Assembly: GCA_023213395.1 (NCBI GenBank)
Contig: CM041465.1
Span: 169,887,741 to 169,951,740, forward strand
Reading direction: 5' to 3'
Origin: Cycas panzhihuaensis
Lineage: Eukaryota > Cycadophyta
Length of the DNA stretch: 64,000 nucleotides
The notes beneath the pieces are model-generated. The model made no database searches and was not told where the DNA came from. It saw only the letters and a list, made by a program, of their open reading frames with translations. Every line of letters starts with the position of its first letter. Position 1 is the stretch's first letter. Shown piece after piece: positions 34,948 to 47,592 of this stretch. The translations under genes and the position numbers were made by a program.

Positions 34948-35351
34948 GGCTTGTCTGGCCACCCTGTCACCCAAGCTCCAGGTTGGCATGCACCTCACTT
35001 TGCGATCTGTTTGCACCTCCGAAACCTAGCCGCTAATGAGGCTAAACTATGGCGACTACCCATTATGCTTACTCTTCTACTTGATTATGCACGTCTCTCT
35101 GCATCTTTTGTGGTGGGGGCAGCCCCCTCGCCCTTCTTATTCTTCTAGTCAGTTTCCAGGTGGCTCATAGGCAGCCCCTATGTTGTTTCCACCATCGCTT
35201 TCGTATCCATGTGTTCTGCCACGACACTCGCTGACACCCTTACCTACTGTTATGATCTTGATTTATATACCTATATACACATGTACTACTGACAGTTGTG
35301 TTGCCAGCATTTGCCATCGCACCATGCTTTCGAGCGGCAAGGCTATGCTGC

Positions 35352-35362
35352 CAAAGGGGCAA
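35352..35362 (+). other. Polypurine tract of A
   Basis: CAAAGGGGCAA directly precedes the 3' LTR start at 35363; plus-strand DNA synthesis would be primed here. Confidence 0.6.
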
Positions 35363-38083
35363 TGTTTCCCAACTTCTGGGAATGGATACGAAACTATTGA
35401 CTCAGGTAAGTATAGGTACACTTCTCACCTTATCATTGCTTTCTTTTGAGATGGGTGTTTGCTTGCATATTTGCATGTTATGACTCTGTAGATGATTTTA
35501 TCTTCGTCTACACTTATTCATCCTATGACGACTATAGCGGGGGCACATTCCCAGTGAGTATGGCACCCCAGTGGCCATTCCACTTCTCGCATTCTACCCT
35601 ACTCACTCCAAGATCCACTTGGCTTGTGCCACCTCTGCCCATATAATGACTCGTCATTGTTTGGTTGACTTGCCACATTGTTTGAATCCTATTTTTGCTC
35701 TTCTGGACTCGTTTGTTGGCTTGTTTGCCCTCGGGTAGGTGTCTCAGCCCTCTATTAGCCTCTTTTGTCATTGGCCCATAGCCTAGGCTGGCTGTCTGGG
35801 CCAGTTTTAGCCCCTGGTTATGTACCGCCATAAATTTCGTGGTACCACTGTAAATTCTGTGGTACCGCAGATTTTACAGCAGGATGACTGTCCAAGTTTA
35901 TTTTTTAAAAATTACTGTGGCAATTTCACATTTATTGCAAAACTGCCACATGTCTTGTGACTTGACTCACCACCAGTTGTGCCCTAATCGCTCACTTTAG
36001 GGTTTGGGCTAGGTATTTAAGTCCTCTTTAACTCATTTTTAGGATCTTTTGTTCATTTTTTTTAGATTGCTCCTCAAGGAAAATGCCCTATGCTCTACTA
36101 TTCTCTGTTTGCTCTCTTGCTTTCTGAGGACTGCACCTCTCCTCCAGCACCCAGCTCTCCTTTGGTATGGGTAGGACATCTTCCCAGCCCTTCACATGCC
36201 TTGGAGAGGGCCCCTTTGGAGAGATCTCAATGGATTCTTGCTCAGGCAGCCATCAAGCATCCTAAAAGTGCAAGTGTTTCCTCCAACTCCTTTAGCAAGG
36301 TTCCAAACCTGCTATTCCACAACTCTTGGGCTGATTTCTCAGCCTTCTTTTAGTAGCCCTTGATTGAGGCAAGAGCCTCCACTCCTCCAGGTATCCATTG
36401 GTTTAAGCTACTTTCTTGTTCAATTGATGCCCCGTTTTGCTTGTCTTCTTGTTTGGGTCTTTGGAGGTTACTTTTCCTTTGTTTTGGACTATCTTACTCC
36501 TGCCATTAGTGCCTCCTTACCTGCATTTATTGCTCAAGGTAGCAGTAAAGAGGGGTTGCATAGGATTTGGGTGAGAGCTGGGTGGATTCTGCATTACCTT
36601 CCATGCTCTTCAAGTGGCTCTTCACCCCCCAAACCTTCCCTTTTACCCCATGCTATCCTTGGTGCTCAAACAAGGGTTTGTTAAGCCATCTTTAGCCACT
36701 GAAATTAGTACTGTCACACATTGTAGCACTGGTTTAAGGGCTTGTGCCTTGATCTGGGCAACTCACGTAAGCCCCAGCTACTTGTCCTTTGCCCAACTCC
36801 TTTCCCGGTAACCTGGTTTACTCTCCATAGCACCCCGGCTTACTGTAGGTCCTCTTTGGCTCTTTTCAACTCTCTTTGCCTCTATTTCCAGCCCTCTTGT
36901 ACAGCCCTACCCTCGCTGCCTCATGGCTTTTAGGAGTAGGTGGGGTTGTTCCTTGCGGGAGGTGGGCAACTCCGAGGCTTACTGGTTACTCTCCGTCTAC
37001 TTTGGTTGTTTTTCCATTATAGTATATCATTATTATATCGATACTAACATACACGTATTTAGGTTTATATTTGCTTTGTATGTACATGTATTGTTAGGAT
37101 CTTTCCATTGTATGCTAGCATCCTTTCTCCAGGAAGGGGGGATTGTCATTTACTTGCAGGTATTTGGAAAGTGCAAAGGATTTGTTCCTCTTTCTTCCTT
37201 TGCAGGTAAGTGCTCCCATTTATGCTTTGCTTTCGTACTTCATTTATTGCTAGCATTTTATTCCTTTCTTTCCCTTGCTTGGTACTTTAGTACTTCTTTC
37301 GGGGAAGGTAAGGGATCCCCATGTTCCGATCCACCGCGACTCTTCACATCCGCTGTGCCTTGTGGAGTAACTTTGGGTGCCTCTTAGGAGCGTCACCATT
37401 TTGACACGCTTCCGCTCCAGCTAAACGCTCTTGCCCCGCTTCGTCACTTTTTCCTTTTGAGTTCTTTTACATAATAGTAATTAGCTCATCAGAAAGAGAA
37501 GGGAAATCCACCTTTGTCTTAATTCATACTTTGTTTACTTTATCGCTTGCATTTTATTTTTCTATAGGAAAAGGTCTTAGGAAACCTTCCCTCTCGCCTT
37601 TTCCCCCGTTTTGCCGTGCAAACTTCCCTCTCGCCTCATTACTTGTTTACTTGGTTAGTTTGCTCATACATATCATAACCTCTTTTCTTTGGTTATTCCT
37701 TTTATGTTCTCTCGGTTCTCTGCTTAGCCGTATAACTGAGGTGACCCCATCTGTAGGCCATCTACTTGCCTACCTTTCTTGTTTCTCGTTGCTTTAGGGA
37801 AACCCTTGAAGGGTTCTCTCCTTCCCCTTCCAGCCATCTAAGGGTGGGAGGATCCTTCCCTTAGGTCAACCCAGGATAACCCTACGCCTCTTCTCCTCTT
37901 ATTCGAAGTAGGAGAACCACTTCCCGGTAGCTATATTCCATTTGCAGGTCCCGAACTCACGCTCTGGTGCATGGGGTGCCCTGCATGGTATTTGCCCTAC
38001 TTGTAGGTCTTTTCTCAATTATACCATCGACCACTCATACCATTCCTACTTAGTTAGGTAGCTATCCCATAGATGCACATCTA
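35363..38083 (+). repeat. 3' LTR of A
   Basis: 2721 bp, starting TGTTTCCCAACTTCTGGGAA and ending GCACATCTA. It keeps the original TG that the 5' LTR has lost. It carries two GGTACC units at 35821-35880 where the 5' LTR has one. The TATA-like box is at 36014-36021. Confidence 0.92.
35821..35880 (+). repeat. Doubled GGTACC-type palindrome, 3' LTR of A
   Basis: Two tandem units, CGTGGTACCACTG and CTGTGGTACCGC, each flanked by TAAATT(T/C)-type arms. Confidence 0.6.
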
Positions 38084-38157
38084 ATAATATAAGTTATTAT
38101 GGAAGAGTAGGACCCACTTGCATGTGGGACAAATCAATGTACATTAATATTCTAACA
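38084..38157 (-). repeat. TSD of A (right copy) and rest of D 3' LTR
   Basis: 38084-38088 is ATAAT. 38089-38157 completes D's LTR up to ATTCTAACA. On the minus strand it is preceded by the purine tract AAGGGGGAG (38166-38158), the usual copia 3' LTR junction. Confidence 0.85.
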
Positions 38158-38180
38158 CTCCCCCTTAATGTGCATTTGGG

Positions 38181-39260
38181 TCATTTGTATTTGCAATGCT
38201 TTATCCTTGGAAATGTCTTGAGAATAATGTCTTCAACCTGATCCTTGTCTTTAATCTTGTAGTAATGTCTTTGTTGCAGAATGATGTCTTCATCTTGATA
38301 TTTATCTTCAATTCTGTATTGATGCCTTTGTAAGATGATATCCTCAGCATCTTCAATTCTATAGTAATGATGTTGATGTAGTTCCTCTAGCAAGTGTAAA
38401 TCTCGGTTCTTTATTGTGGCTAGTCTAGTCTGAAGAAGATCTTATAAGTAACCATCTTCAATCACAACTTGCATGTCATCATTATCCTGTATAAACTCTT
38501 AATCATCATGTATAATAGTGGCTTCTTCAATCTTTGGAGCAGAATCTTGATCAACTAGCATACTCTTTGAACTTGAATTAATGCTTAAAGAAGGAACATC
38601 ATCAATATAAGACTCATCCTTTATAGGATCATTAGATTCAATTTCTCTTGAAATCAATTTGTCACTTTCAATGTCTTCATCTATAATCTCATCAATGCAT
38701 TCAATAGTAAAAATTTTGTCAGTACTCAAACATTCTTCATCTTGACATGTGGTTCCATTAGTGTTGATGATACTTTCTTTATTCATTGTACTTGTACCAT
38801 AACTAGCCTTAATTACTTTTTTAATCATTTGTTGTGTTTCTTTAAGAGTTTGTTCAAATACTTCCCTTAGAAAATCCCAAGCTTCTTTATCATTACTTGC
38901 ATGTAGAATCATAGGAATGACAAAATGGAATTTACAAGGAAGATCAATCTCATTGAATACATCACAAATCATAACGAATGCTTTTCTATCTTTCTTCTCA
39001 AGCATTTCCTTTTCTTCTTCATCATTAGGGATGTCATATTCATCAGTAACAATCTTCCACAAACCTCTAGCTATGAATAGACATCTCATTTTAATTGTCC
39101 AAAAGAAGTAGTCTTCACCATTACACTTAGGTACTGGAAGAAATAAATCCCTTAAGTAATATTCATTTATTTTAAGAGCATATATAACTACATCATTATC
39201 CTCCATGATTGTAAATGCCATGTCCATATGCCACGTCCCTTTCTTAATCAATAAATTCAC
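38181..39260 (-). pseudogene. gag-like gene of element D
   Basis: Minus strand, one frame from 39260 to 38181 with two internal stops (38499-38501 and near 38450). The N-terminal part has PVPKCNGEDYFFWTIKM, LFIARGLWKIVTDEYDIP and EEKEMLEKKDRKAFVMIC, the DUF4219/UBN2 layout of copia gag (short N-domain, then capsid with LW--V). Further on, NDKEAWDFLREVF continues the capsid. The last 70 codons hold three tandem copies of an 18-residue unit built on RHxYxIxDxxxxEDIIL. There is no zinc knuckle. The likely real start is one of the Mets near residue 12 or 19. The first 253 codons are open, so this gag could have been made until recently. Confidence 0.8.
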
Positions 39261-42154
39261 TTATCATTGGTAACTTGCCTATTGATCACTCTCAACAAAT
39301 TTCCTCATGTCTCATATCTCACATCATTGACTTTATCATCACATCATTGCCTTATCCATTTCACATATCACCAGCCAGTCATGTAGAATCCAAACACTCA
39401 CTTCATCAAATTAATGCCTCATAAATCTCATGATGATCATATATGTCACATGTCACTACCAAGACACACACTTCACTTGATTGCCCAAAACACACAACTC
39501 ATGCCATTACAATTGCAACTCACGTAACTTTAACAAAAACTCGTCCTTCTTTGCCTGTTCACATCATCAAGCATCCCTAATCTCATCCTCAAAACATGCC
39601 TCAATATTGCCCAGTCTTGTCATATAACCTCACATGCAACAAGCACCTCATTGCCTCAAATCACTACCTTTCTTGTTCTCAACTTTGTTTCATCATACCC
39701 TCTTCTTTTCCCATAAAGTTGCTTCATTTAAGTCACATTTTATAGAGTACTAAATCACCATATGCCACTCAATTTACTCATGCATAATCGCCTCAATAGA
39801 ACACATGTAAGAAAGTACTCTCATACAATCACATTCAAAAGAACAATGAGAAGCCTCAAACTTCATCTCATATCACCCATCTTGCCACCAAAAACACATA
39901 AAAGATCATGTCTTTGCCTTATGTCATTAAACAATTACCTTGCTCAATATATCTTCTCATGCAAGTATAAGCTAGGAGCCATATTATTATTAAATCACCA
40001 AGAACAGATCACAAACATATAGTCATCTCATACATGTAGAAAATCACCATGCTAATGATATTACTGCAACCTAAACCTTATTGTGCAATCACTTCACCAT
40101 ATCTCAAATTTTCCTCACTCATATCATAATATTGCCTCATGCCATTAATAACACTATCAAGCATGCCTTGTTTATGCCCTTCTTTGCCAAGAAAATTTTT
40201 ATGCAAATACATGCAACGCACATACAGTCGCCTCTCAAATTTCTCATGCAATTGTATGCTAGGGAACTTAATATCACCTTATATTATCCACACCTCATGT
40301 CAATAGATGTAATAAAGTCAACTATGTTACTAACTTCAAATCACCAATGAGTTAAATATCACAAGCAGCACCATATTATAACGTTACCTCATATTGCCAT
40401 ATAAGCTTCTGGAACACCATTGATATAACTCTCCCCTATCAATGGATGACTTTAATAAAACATGTGACAATGAAATAACTCTCCATTGAATAATCATAAG
40501 GCAATGATAGCTTATAAAAGGTAAATGCAAATTGTAACAAGTACCACTTTATAAAATGGTGACTTTGGTAAATGGTATAAAGTGGAAAATCTAAGTCAAA
40601 ATAACTTTATATTATGAAAGAGGTGATAAGAGAGATGCATAACAAAGGCAACATGAAAATATATTGAATAATGTTAATAGGTGTGAATTGCATATCATGG
40701 ACTCCAAATGATATTACCGATTGATATAATGAGCCGACACATATTCTAGATAACAAATAAAGGCAAAATTATTCAACGAATAAATTTTGGCCACTTATAA
40801 AAGGCGACGTAACATTGTATGAATCTAAGAGCGATTCATATGAATGAAGGTTGATATGCAAACCTTGCAAATAGTATGTAAATGGATAAATGTCATAGCT
40901 GAGAAAACACAATATATAAGCTACGACTTAGGGTAAAACAAACAAACTAATGGCAGCTGATAAATATAAATCTCTCCGAGTGACTTAAAGGAAATGACTG
41001 GATAATAGAGACAGCATAACTAAAATCACAGAGCGTCATTAATAAATAGAGAGAAGCGACTTTAAAGACATGTATGGAAAAATAGTATTTCAGATGCAGA
41101 CAATAGAATAGTAATAGGAGGTGGCTGAATATTCAACACACACACAAAGAGGATTAATAGCGAATAAGCAACGCAGTGAAAACGAGTGAAAGAATCAAAT
41201 CTAGCAAACGCAAATGATTAGATGTTCAATTATGCGGGCGTAATAAATAACATAGCTACTTAATAAAAAATTATTGCAATATGAAACATACCAGTAATTT
41301 TAATGAATAAGTTGAGTTTGATTATTTCATCACGTTGAGGAATGGGCGAACAGTTGGAAACAAGAATTACAAGCATTGGCTGGGTGAATCAAACATATAT
41401 GAGCAATTTAAAACACAGTGGGTGATGTTATCAATTTGATGACTTTATTAAAATCAAATTAAATATATCAACGGTAGTTGAATGGCCAGGTGAAAATTGA
41501 ATAGACAACTGACTCTGCAAATACGCAATGGCAGATAATAAACAGGCATCATGAATACATGCAGTCATGCACAGATAGAGCAAACATGCAAACCAAAAGA
41601 AAAGATTCACAATGATGAAATAATGCAGAGAGATCAGTATATAAAGGATGGCGAATGTCACTTATATCAAATTTAATAAACAGCCAGCGAAATATTTAAT
41701 GGCAATGATTATATCAAATGTTGATTAATAACAACGAATAACAAGTAAGATATTCACAATACATGCGTATAAGTAATTAACACATAGGGCAGGTCATAAT
41801 GAATATACAAAAGTGGGTGGCTTAAATGAAAACAGGAGTTTAAAATAATGAGAATACCTTTTAAATTAGTTGTAATGATGATTTTATGACTCTGCAGTAG
41901 CCTGTTAGGTTTTTGTATTCTCTCACTAATAACATAGGGCTGACAATCAACTGTAATGGGTGCATGATATTTCTTCACACATGAGTAGCTTCAAATATCT
42001 CAATGGACATCAAAAATCACCTCCATAGGGCTTCTACAGGCTCAACAATAGTTGCATGAGGGACGGGCATTATCGAATAGAACACAGGCATCCTCACACA
42101 CTAGAATTAGGTTTTTATCAACTAACACTTCCTCACTCAATTTTGCTTCAACTT
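39261..42154 (-). other. Long non-coding leader of element D
   Basis: 2.9 kb between primer site and gag without recognisable coding. On the plus strand 39280-40430 is rich in C/T/A and poor in G (many CATCA and CTCAT words), while about 40450-41800 is G/A-rich and C-poor, a clear change of strand composition. Probably leader RNA with packaging signals. Confidence 0.55.
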
Positions 42155-42167
42155 GGCTCTGATACCA
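42155..42167 (-). other. Primer-binding site of element D
   Basis: The minus strand reads TGGTATCAGAGCC, a perfect 13-base initiator Met primer site abutting the LTR. Confidence 0.85.
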
Positions 42168-42378
42168 TGTTGGAAATCAACCTGCACAAACAATCTTCTC
42201 AAACAGAACGAAACACACCTCCACAGGATCGAATGGTACCCTTACGGTACCTCTATTGTATTAAGAAAAATCATTACAATATGATACACAAAATTATGTA
42301 TTTATAATATAAGTCATTATGGAAGAGTAGGACCCACTTCAATGTGGGACAAATCAAATGTACATTAATATTCTAACA
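42168..42378 (-). repeat. 5' LTR of D
   Basis: 211 bp, uninterrupted, ends TGTTGG...CTAACA. It matches the split 3' LTR. The TSD ATCTC follows at 42379-42383. Confidence 0.9.
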
Positions 42379-42383
42379 ATCTC

Positions 42384-42765
42384 GCCATTCTGCTACGACT
42401 GTACATCACCCTTGTTATTTGCCTAGGCCCACTTCTCTTATACCTCCTATTCCATATGAGGAGCCATCCCCTCGCTTACCTTCTCCTCCCTCCTTCAACC
42501 ATTAAAGGGTGGGATGGCCCATCTTTCTAGGTTGCTCGGGAGCCCGAGGATATCCCTCGTCTCTTTTACCCCCCAACCTAGGTAGAGTTACTTTGAAGGG
42601 AGTTTGTGTACCATTTGTGGGTCCTTGAACCAGCATTCTGATGCATGAACATCCTTTATGGGTGATCTCCTTCACTTGCCAATTAGATCTTTATTTTAGG
42701 ACCTCTTCATTAGTTGACTCAATCTTAACTAAGTGTAGTTACCCTCCCCCAGAGGTGCGATTCCA
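42384..42765 (+). repeat. 5' LTR of element C, right part
   Basis: Resumes C's LTR after D. It shares GTGGGTCC and LTR-end words with the LTRs of A and B, and ends GCGATTCCA. The primer site TGGCGACC follows at 42767. Confidence 0.75.
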
Positions 42766-42916
42766 CTGGCGACCACTAGTAAGGGGTTAATCCTCTTTCC
42801 CTTCCTGTTGGTGCTACTACCTTCATAGTAGCTCTCTTCGGTTTGTTGGGCAGCCCCTGAAGCTCACACCCTATTATACCTCTTACTCCTTCTTCCAACC
42901 TACGAGTGGAACTTAT

Positions 42917-44637
42917 ATGTGATGATTCTCACGTCACTTGTAAGGCCTCCCTCCTTTGTTGGAAGACCCATCTTGTCACTCCCTTCCTTTGTCAGATTCT
43001 GATTCGACTATGGAAGGATTTCCTTCAGATTAGGCATATTATGCCTATGTATGTGAATCACATAAGCCTTCTACCTCTTTTCAAGGATCCACCTAAGAGG
43101 GTGAGGACCCTATCTTTTATCCGAGTAACCAAGAACACTGATAAGTTCACCACCTCTCTACTCATGAAGTAGAGGTCTCTCCTCCTCTAGAGTTCCACCA
43201 CCCTAACGGTGATTCTCATGAGGATTACCCCGTGGGGTCCACCTTATATGAAGTTCCTTCTACCTCTTATGATCAGGCAAACACTCTTCCTATGGATGTT
43301 ATCAAAGCCCTTAGCCAATGCTTTCAAGCTGCTTATTTCCAACCACATCCCAAGTGGTTCAAGAGTATCTAGTGAAGCATTGCGCCTCCTTCCTCTATAT
43401 CCAACTTACCTCGTCCATCCTATTTGACTCCTCTACCTATGACAAGTTTGTCTTTTGCCTCATCTTCCACTCTTCATGGTCCATACTCCTTGAGGACCAC
43501 CTAAGGCATGTCCTCTTCCCAACTTGGGTTTAGCATGACTCCTTCCAGTTAAATGACTGCCCCTTCGCCAACTATAGTTTATCTGCCACCTGTTAGATCT
43601 AGGGGACCCGTATATACCCCTACCTCTAGCCATGTGGGATCTGCCCCTATACATTCCCAGCCTCAACCTAGGGATCCTTCCCTCTACGTGCCTCCAGGTT
43701 ACACTTCTCAACTATGGGGGCATGTCAAGGGAAACTCCCTTCCATCTTACGGGGTAGACCCTTTACACCTATATGGGATCACACCACCTACGAGCAGCCC
43801 ATATGGGCAAAACTTGGTCCTGTACCCCTCTTTTCCATCCTCCTATGTCACACCTCATGTTGCACCTTTGCAAGGAGGAAAAGCTCCCTCCCAAGGCACC
43901 TTCTCTTAGGCTCCTTTCTAACAAGGGGCGCTCCCTCAAGGAGGGATGGGTCCCTTACCTCTATCTGCTCCTATGTATGTTTCTTCGAATGTGGGACTAA
44001 TGTCTTCTCACCAAATAGGAGGAGGCTAATATCCCCTTTTGAATCAAATTCCCTAAGGAGGATTTGAGCAACCTTGTCCACCTCCTCTTCCATCTCTTGC
44101 CGATCCTATGGTCCAGTTAAGAGTACATCCCTTTATGGACTATAGATCGACACCCCTATCTGTTGAGGTATTAAGGACCAACTTACTGCCTCACCCTCCC
44201 AAGGTTCCAAAATTTGATGGAACCTCATCACAAGATTTAACGGAGCATGTTCATAGATTTTCTATGGAATGCATCGATTACTGGGCTTATGACCATATCC
44301 TTATGAAACTCTTCCAATGATCCCCTCAAGGTGATGCTCTTAAGTGGTTCTATTGCCTACCAGCACATTCTATCTTTTCATTCCAATAACTGGTAGATGA
44401 ATTCGTCAACTATTTTAATATAGGCTGCCCTTTTAAGAGTGAAATGAAAGCCCTCTTGTCTCTTAAACAAGGTCATGATGAGATGAATCGCGACTTTATA
44501 AGATGTTTTTATGACCTACTTCACTTCACCAAGGTAACCTTACCTAAGGAGCAGAAGAGAGACCTCTTTATCAATGTTCTTCACCCAAAAGTCCACATTG
44601 AAGTCCTTAAAATGGGGGCAATAATGTATGACTCTAT
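42917..44637 (+). pseudogene. gag of element C, cut by B
   Basis: Aligned with the gag of A and B: LPLSDSDSTMEGFPSD, GSTLYEVPSTSYDQA, YVPPGYTSQLWGHVKG, PFMDYRSTPLSVEVLR, PKFDGTSSQDLTEHVH, FINVLHPKVHIEVLKMG. It breaks at TATGACTCT (44637) by insertion of B, so the last third is missing. It has its own stops and frame breaks in the N-terminal third. Importantly it keeps sense codons (TGG 43715, CAA 43871, CAG 44114) at three sites where both A and B have stops. Confidence 0.85.
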
Positions 44638-47425
44638 TATTTCCCAGCTACTGGGAATGGATATAGACAGGTTGACTTAGGTAGGCTCAGGTATACTTCT
44701 TCCTTTTCACTCGTACTATTTTTTTGGAAAGGTTGACATAAGTGTTGCCTCATTGCATGACTGCTTTCTTCATTTGTATGATCACTTTACATTTGTTGCC
44801 TATTCATGCTGCTTGTCATATTGTGAGCCTATGACAACCCAGCGGGACCTACCTTTCCGCAAGGTAGGCATCCCCATGGCACTTTACAACCCTTCATGCT
44901 GTCTCCATACTGCCTCAAGTTTCTTTTGGTTTGTATGGCCCGTTCATACCTCGACTTTGAGCTCCTAGCACCTCGTTTCTAGGACCTTTGCCTGTTGATG
45001 CTTAGCTTACCTCTGTCCACGTGCATTCTGGACTATCTTAGCCACCTAGACAGGAGGGCCAGCCCCTCCCAGGCCTACCACATCACCTCTTAAAGCTCCT
45101 GGAACAAGAATTTTTCCATTCTGGCTTTCTAGTCCTGCACTGTTGTAAACTTAGCAGTACCGTGAAGTTTACCAAGGTACCGCGAAGTTCTGACGGTCTG
45201 TTGATATCGATTATTTTTTAAAAGCTGTCATGGCAATTCTCACATTTCTTGCAGAATCGCCACGTGGCCTTGCATCCACCTTAGCCCTATTCGTGCTCTA
45301 TTTTCTCACTTAGGGCTGGGATGGGTATAAGTATCTAAACCCTCATCATTTTGAGGTCTTCTTAGATCATTTTTTGCTCTCCAAGACAACTGTTTCCTGC
45401 TGTAACTTCTGCTCTTCTTCTCTTTCTATTATAGGTATACTTGCAGGCCTACATTTCCTACAACTCTAGGCTAGGATCTGCTTGCAACTACCTTCCTCCA
45501 TGGTGGAAAGCCTCTCTCCAGGTGTTATCAAGTAATCTTGGTGTTGTTATTCTCCAACTCGCCCAGCAAGAGTCTCTTTCAGTTACTCCTTGGGATTTCT
45601 CTTACAAACCCTTGCAAGGATCTTCTTTTCCGCTGGTTGCAGGCCTAGATCTACCCTATATCAGCCCAACAGGTCTTCCAAACCTCTTTTCTCTAGATTT
45701 ATGGTAAGTTATCTCCATATTAGACCTATTTCTTACCTTGTTTACCTGTTTCCTTCAGCTTTGACCATAGCAAAGCTTATTTTCATTGTGGTTGGTTTGT
45801 TGCTTCTAGGCTTCTACCTTCCCTCTGCTGGTTTTCCTTAAAGGAGCAGTAGGGGAAGAAGCACAAGGTTGGGTGAAGAGAGCAAGGTGGGGCATCCCCC
45901 CATTCAGTCCTTCTCTCCAAGGGCAATCCCCTTCCCACATTTTCTTCTCTTACTCCATACTTCTCTTGGGTTAATCAGGAGTTGGTGAGCCCTAGGTCTG
46001 TGCTGGGTTATCAACATATGTAGCCACTTACTGTGCTGATTCCAGGCCTGCACACCTCGTATTTGGACCCCCGTAGTGTCCCTTATATTGTTGGGTATCC
46101 CTTGATAACATTGGCAAGGGTTTGTGTACTGGATTGCTGCCCATAGCAACTCCGTGTCTTGCATACCTCCCAAACACCTTGTCACTTCTTTCCTTGCATA
46201 TCTTGGCTATCCTTAGTTGTCTTTGCCCTTGTTTTATTGCACTGAGAGTTGTGTGGAGAACCCAGTAGAGGGTTAGCTATTTTGAGGCTTCCCTTCACTC
46301 TATTTCGCTTGACATACATGCTTGTTTGAGGGAGGATTTTGGAGATTGTTGTAGCGGTAGTTTTTTCTAACATTTAAACACAAATATTACACATATATAC
46401 TTGCATATACATAGCTTGTTTTTGCAACCTCTTCTTGGAAGGGATAAGCCCCTATGCGTGTAGGTTTGCATGGCGCTTTCTCCCAAAGGTATAACGTGTC
46501 TGGATCCAGGTAAGATCTATCATTTTTCCTTTACTTTTGCTTTCTTCCATTGCACTTTTTCTTTTCACAAAGGGGAAGGTAAGGAAGCCCCCATCGTTCA
46601 CGTCAAGACTTGGTTACGCATCTGTGGATTGATGCAAGGACATGCATTGCGCATGGGTGAGGTCTCCGATCAGCTACTACATCTTTCGAGTACGTACATC
46701 CTTCCTTTAGCTCTCATTTCCCTTTATTACTTTTGTTTAGGATCTATGTGCTAGCTAAGTAGGTCATATAAAAAGTAAGAAGGGTAAACATTATCTTATA
46801 TTTGCACTTGCATGCTTACATATCATATACTCAACCCCCACAGGAAAAGGATATTATAGGAAACCTACTCTTCCTTTCCCTTTTCCTACAAAGCCTAGCT
46901 TACCTTTTTGATTCATTCCTTTTGATATTGTCTACTTGCATGTGTGACACCTATCCCTATTTCCTTTTCTGTTTGTCCTTTGAATCGTTTAAGGAAACTT
47001 TGGTTTAGTTGTCTCTTTCCTTTTCTCTCTCTCCTCCTCTTGGCCTTATTTGCTTGGTCAAATAACCAAGAGGAACCTAGCTACATCATAGGCTATTGCC
47101 TACCTTATCCCCATCTATTTCCCTCCATCATAGGGAAACCTTTGAGGACTCCTCTCTTCCCCTTCCGACCATCTAAGGGTAGGAGGATCTTCCTCTCGAG
47201 TTTATCCAAGCTACCCTCCCTATTTTTTCCCTCTTTTTCTCTTGGATTGAGGGCCACTCCAAGGTAATTAGGTATCATCTGCAGGTCCCGAATTCACGCT
47301 TCGGTGCACACGGTGCCCTGTGTGATACTTACTTTGCTTGTAGGTTTTTACTCGCACCTTCGATATCACTATCGACTATCATCATTCCTACCGAGCTTAG
47401 CAATTATTCCGTAGACATGCATCCA
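44638..47425 (+). repeat. 5' LTR of B
   Basis: 2788 bp. It starts TATTTCCCAGCTACTGGGAA (TG to TA) and ends GCATCCA. It has a GGTACC palindrome at 45141-45196 and a TATA box (TATAAG) at 45326-45331. Confidence 0.9.
45141..45196 (+). repeat. GGTACC-type palindrome, 5' LTR of B
   Basis: GTAAACTTAGCAGTACCGTG, then AAGTTTACCAAGGTACCGCG: inverted arms GTAAACTT and AAGTTTAC around AGTACC. Confidence 0.6.
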
Positions 47426-47426
47426 T

Positions 47427-47446
47427 TGGTGACCATACTGGGGACC
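47427..47446 (+). other. Primer-binding site of B
   Basis: TGGTGACCATACTGGGGACC; identical to that of A except for two bases (TGGCAACC in A). Confidence 0.55.
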
Positions 47447-47592
47447 TGCCAATAAGGGAGCTAGTTCCTATCCCTTCCTGTTGGTACTATTACCTTTTAG
47501 TGGTCTCCTCCACTTCATTTCTTTTGTTGGGCAACCCCCAATACACACATTTTGTACCTTTTTCCTTCTTCTAACATGTTGGTGAGTCTTAT

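Larger units (their letters stand above)
21250..38083 (+). mobile_element. Element A: complete 16.8-kb Tat-like Ty3/gypsy retrotransposon
   Basis: Two LTRs of about 2.7 kb (21250-23954, 35363-38083), primer site, gag and pol in one frame, an antisense PMD gene, a separate second RNase H, a purine tract, and the TSD ATAAT at both ends. RT/integrase sequence (GIQIDPDKVKAILDMPPP; protease VVDNGxSVN) places it near the plant Tat lineage. A hand alignment of the first ~130 LTR bases shows about 14 differences, all transitions, so the insertion is old. Gag-pol carries many stops and one 4-bp deletion, so the element is dead by itself. Confidence 0.92.
21099..42378 (-). mobile_element. Element D: gag-only copia-like element, split by A
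   Basis: A minus-strand element with 5' LTR (42168-42378), initiator Met primer site (42155-42167), a 2.9-kb non-coding leader, one gag-like frame (39260-38181), purine tract, and a 3' LTR cut in two by element A (21099-21249 and 38089-38157). Without A it measures about 4.4 kb. Both ends are flanked by the perfect 5-bp duplication ATCTC in C's LTR. It has no protease, integrase or RT, so it depends on another copia element for mobility. Confidence 0.88.
18365..44637 (+). mobile_element. Element C: outer Tat-like Ty3/gypsy (LTR and gag only in window)
   Basis: C has a 5' LTR beginning TGTTTCCCAGC at 18365, interrupted by element D (21099-42378) and ending at 42765. A primer site and a gag relic (42917-44637) follow, and element B is inserted within gag at 44638. 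The rest of C lies beyond the window. C is related to A and B: its LTR start, gag and layout align with theirs. C must be older than D and B; D in turn is older than A. Confidence 0.85.

Noticed and set aside
34519-35016. Minus-strand 165-codon frame opposite the second RNase H
   Set aside because: No motif; it mirrors the RNase H coding strand and is not open in B.
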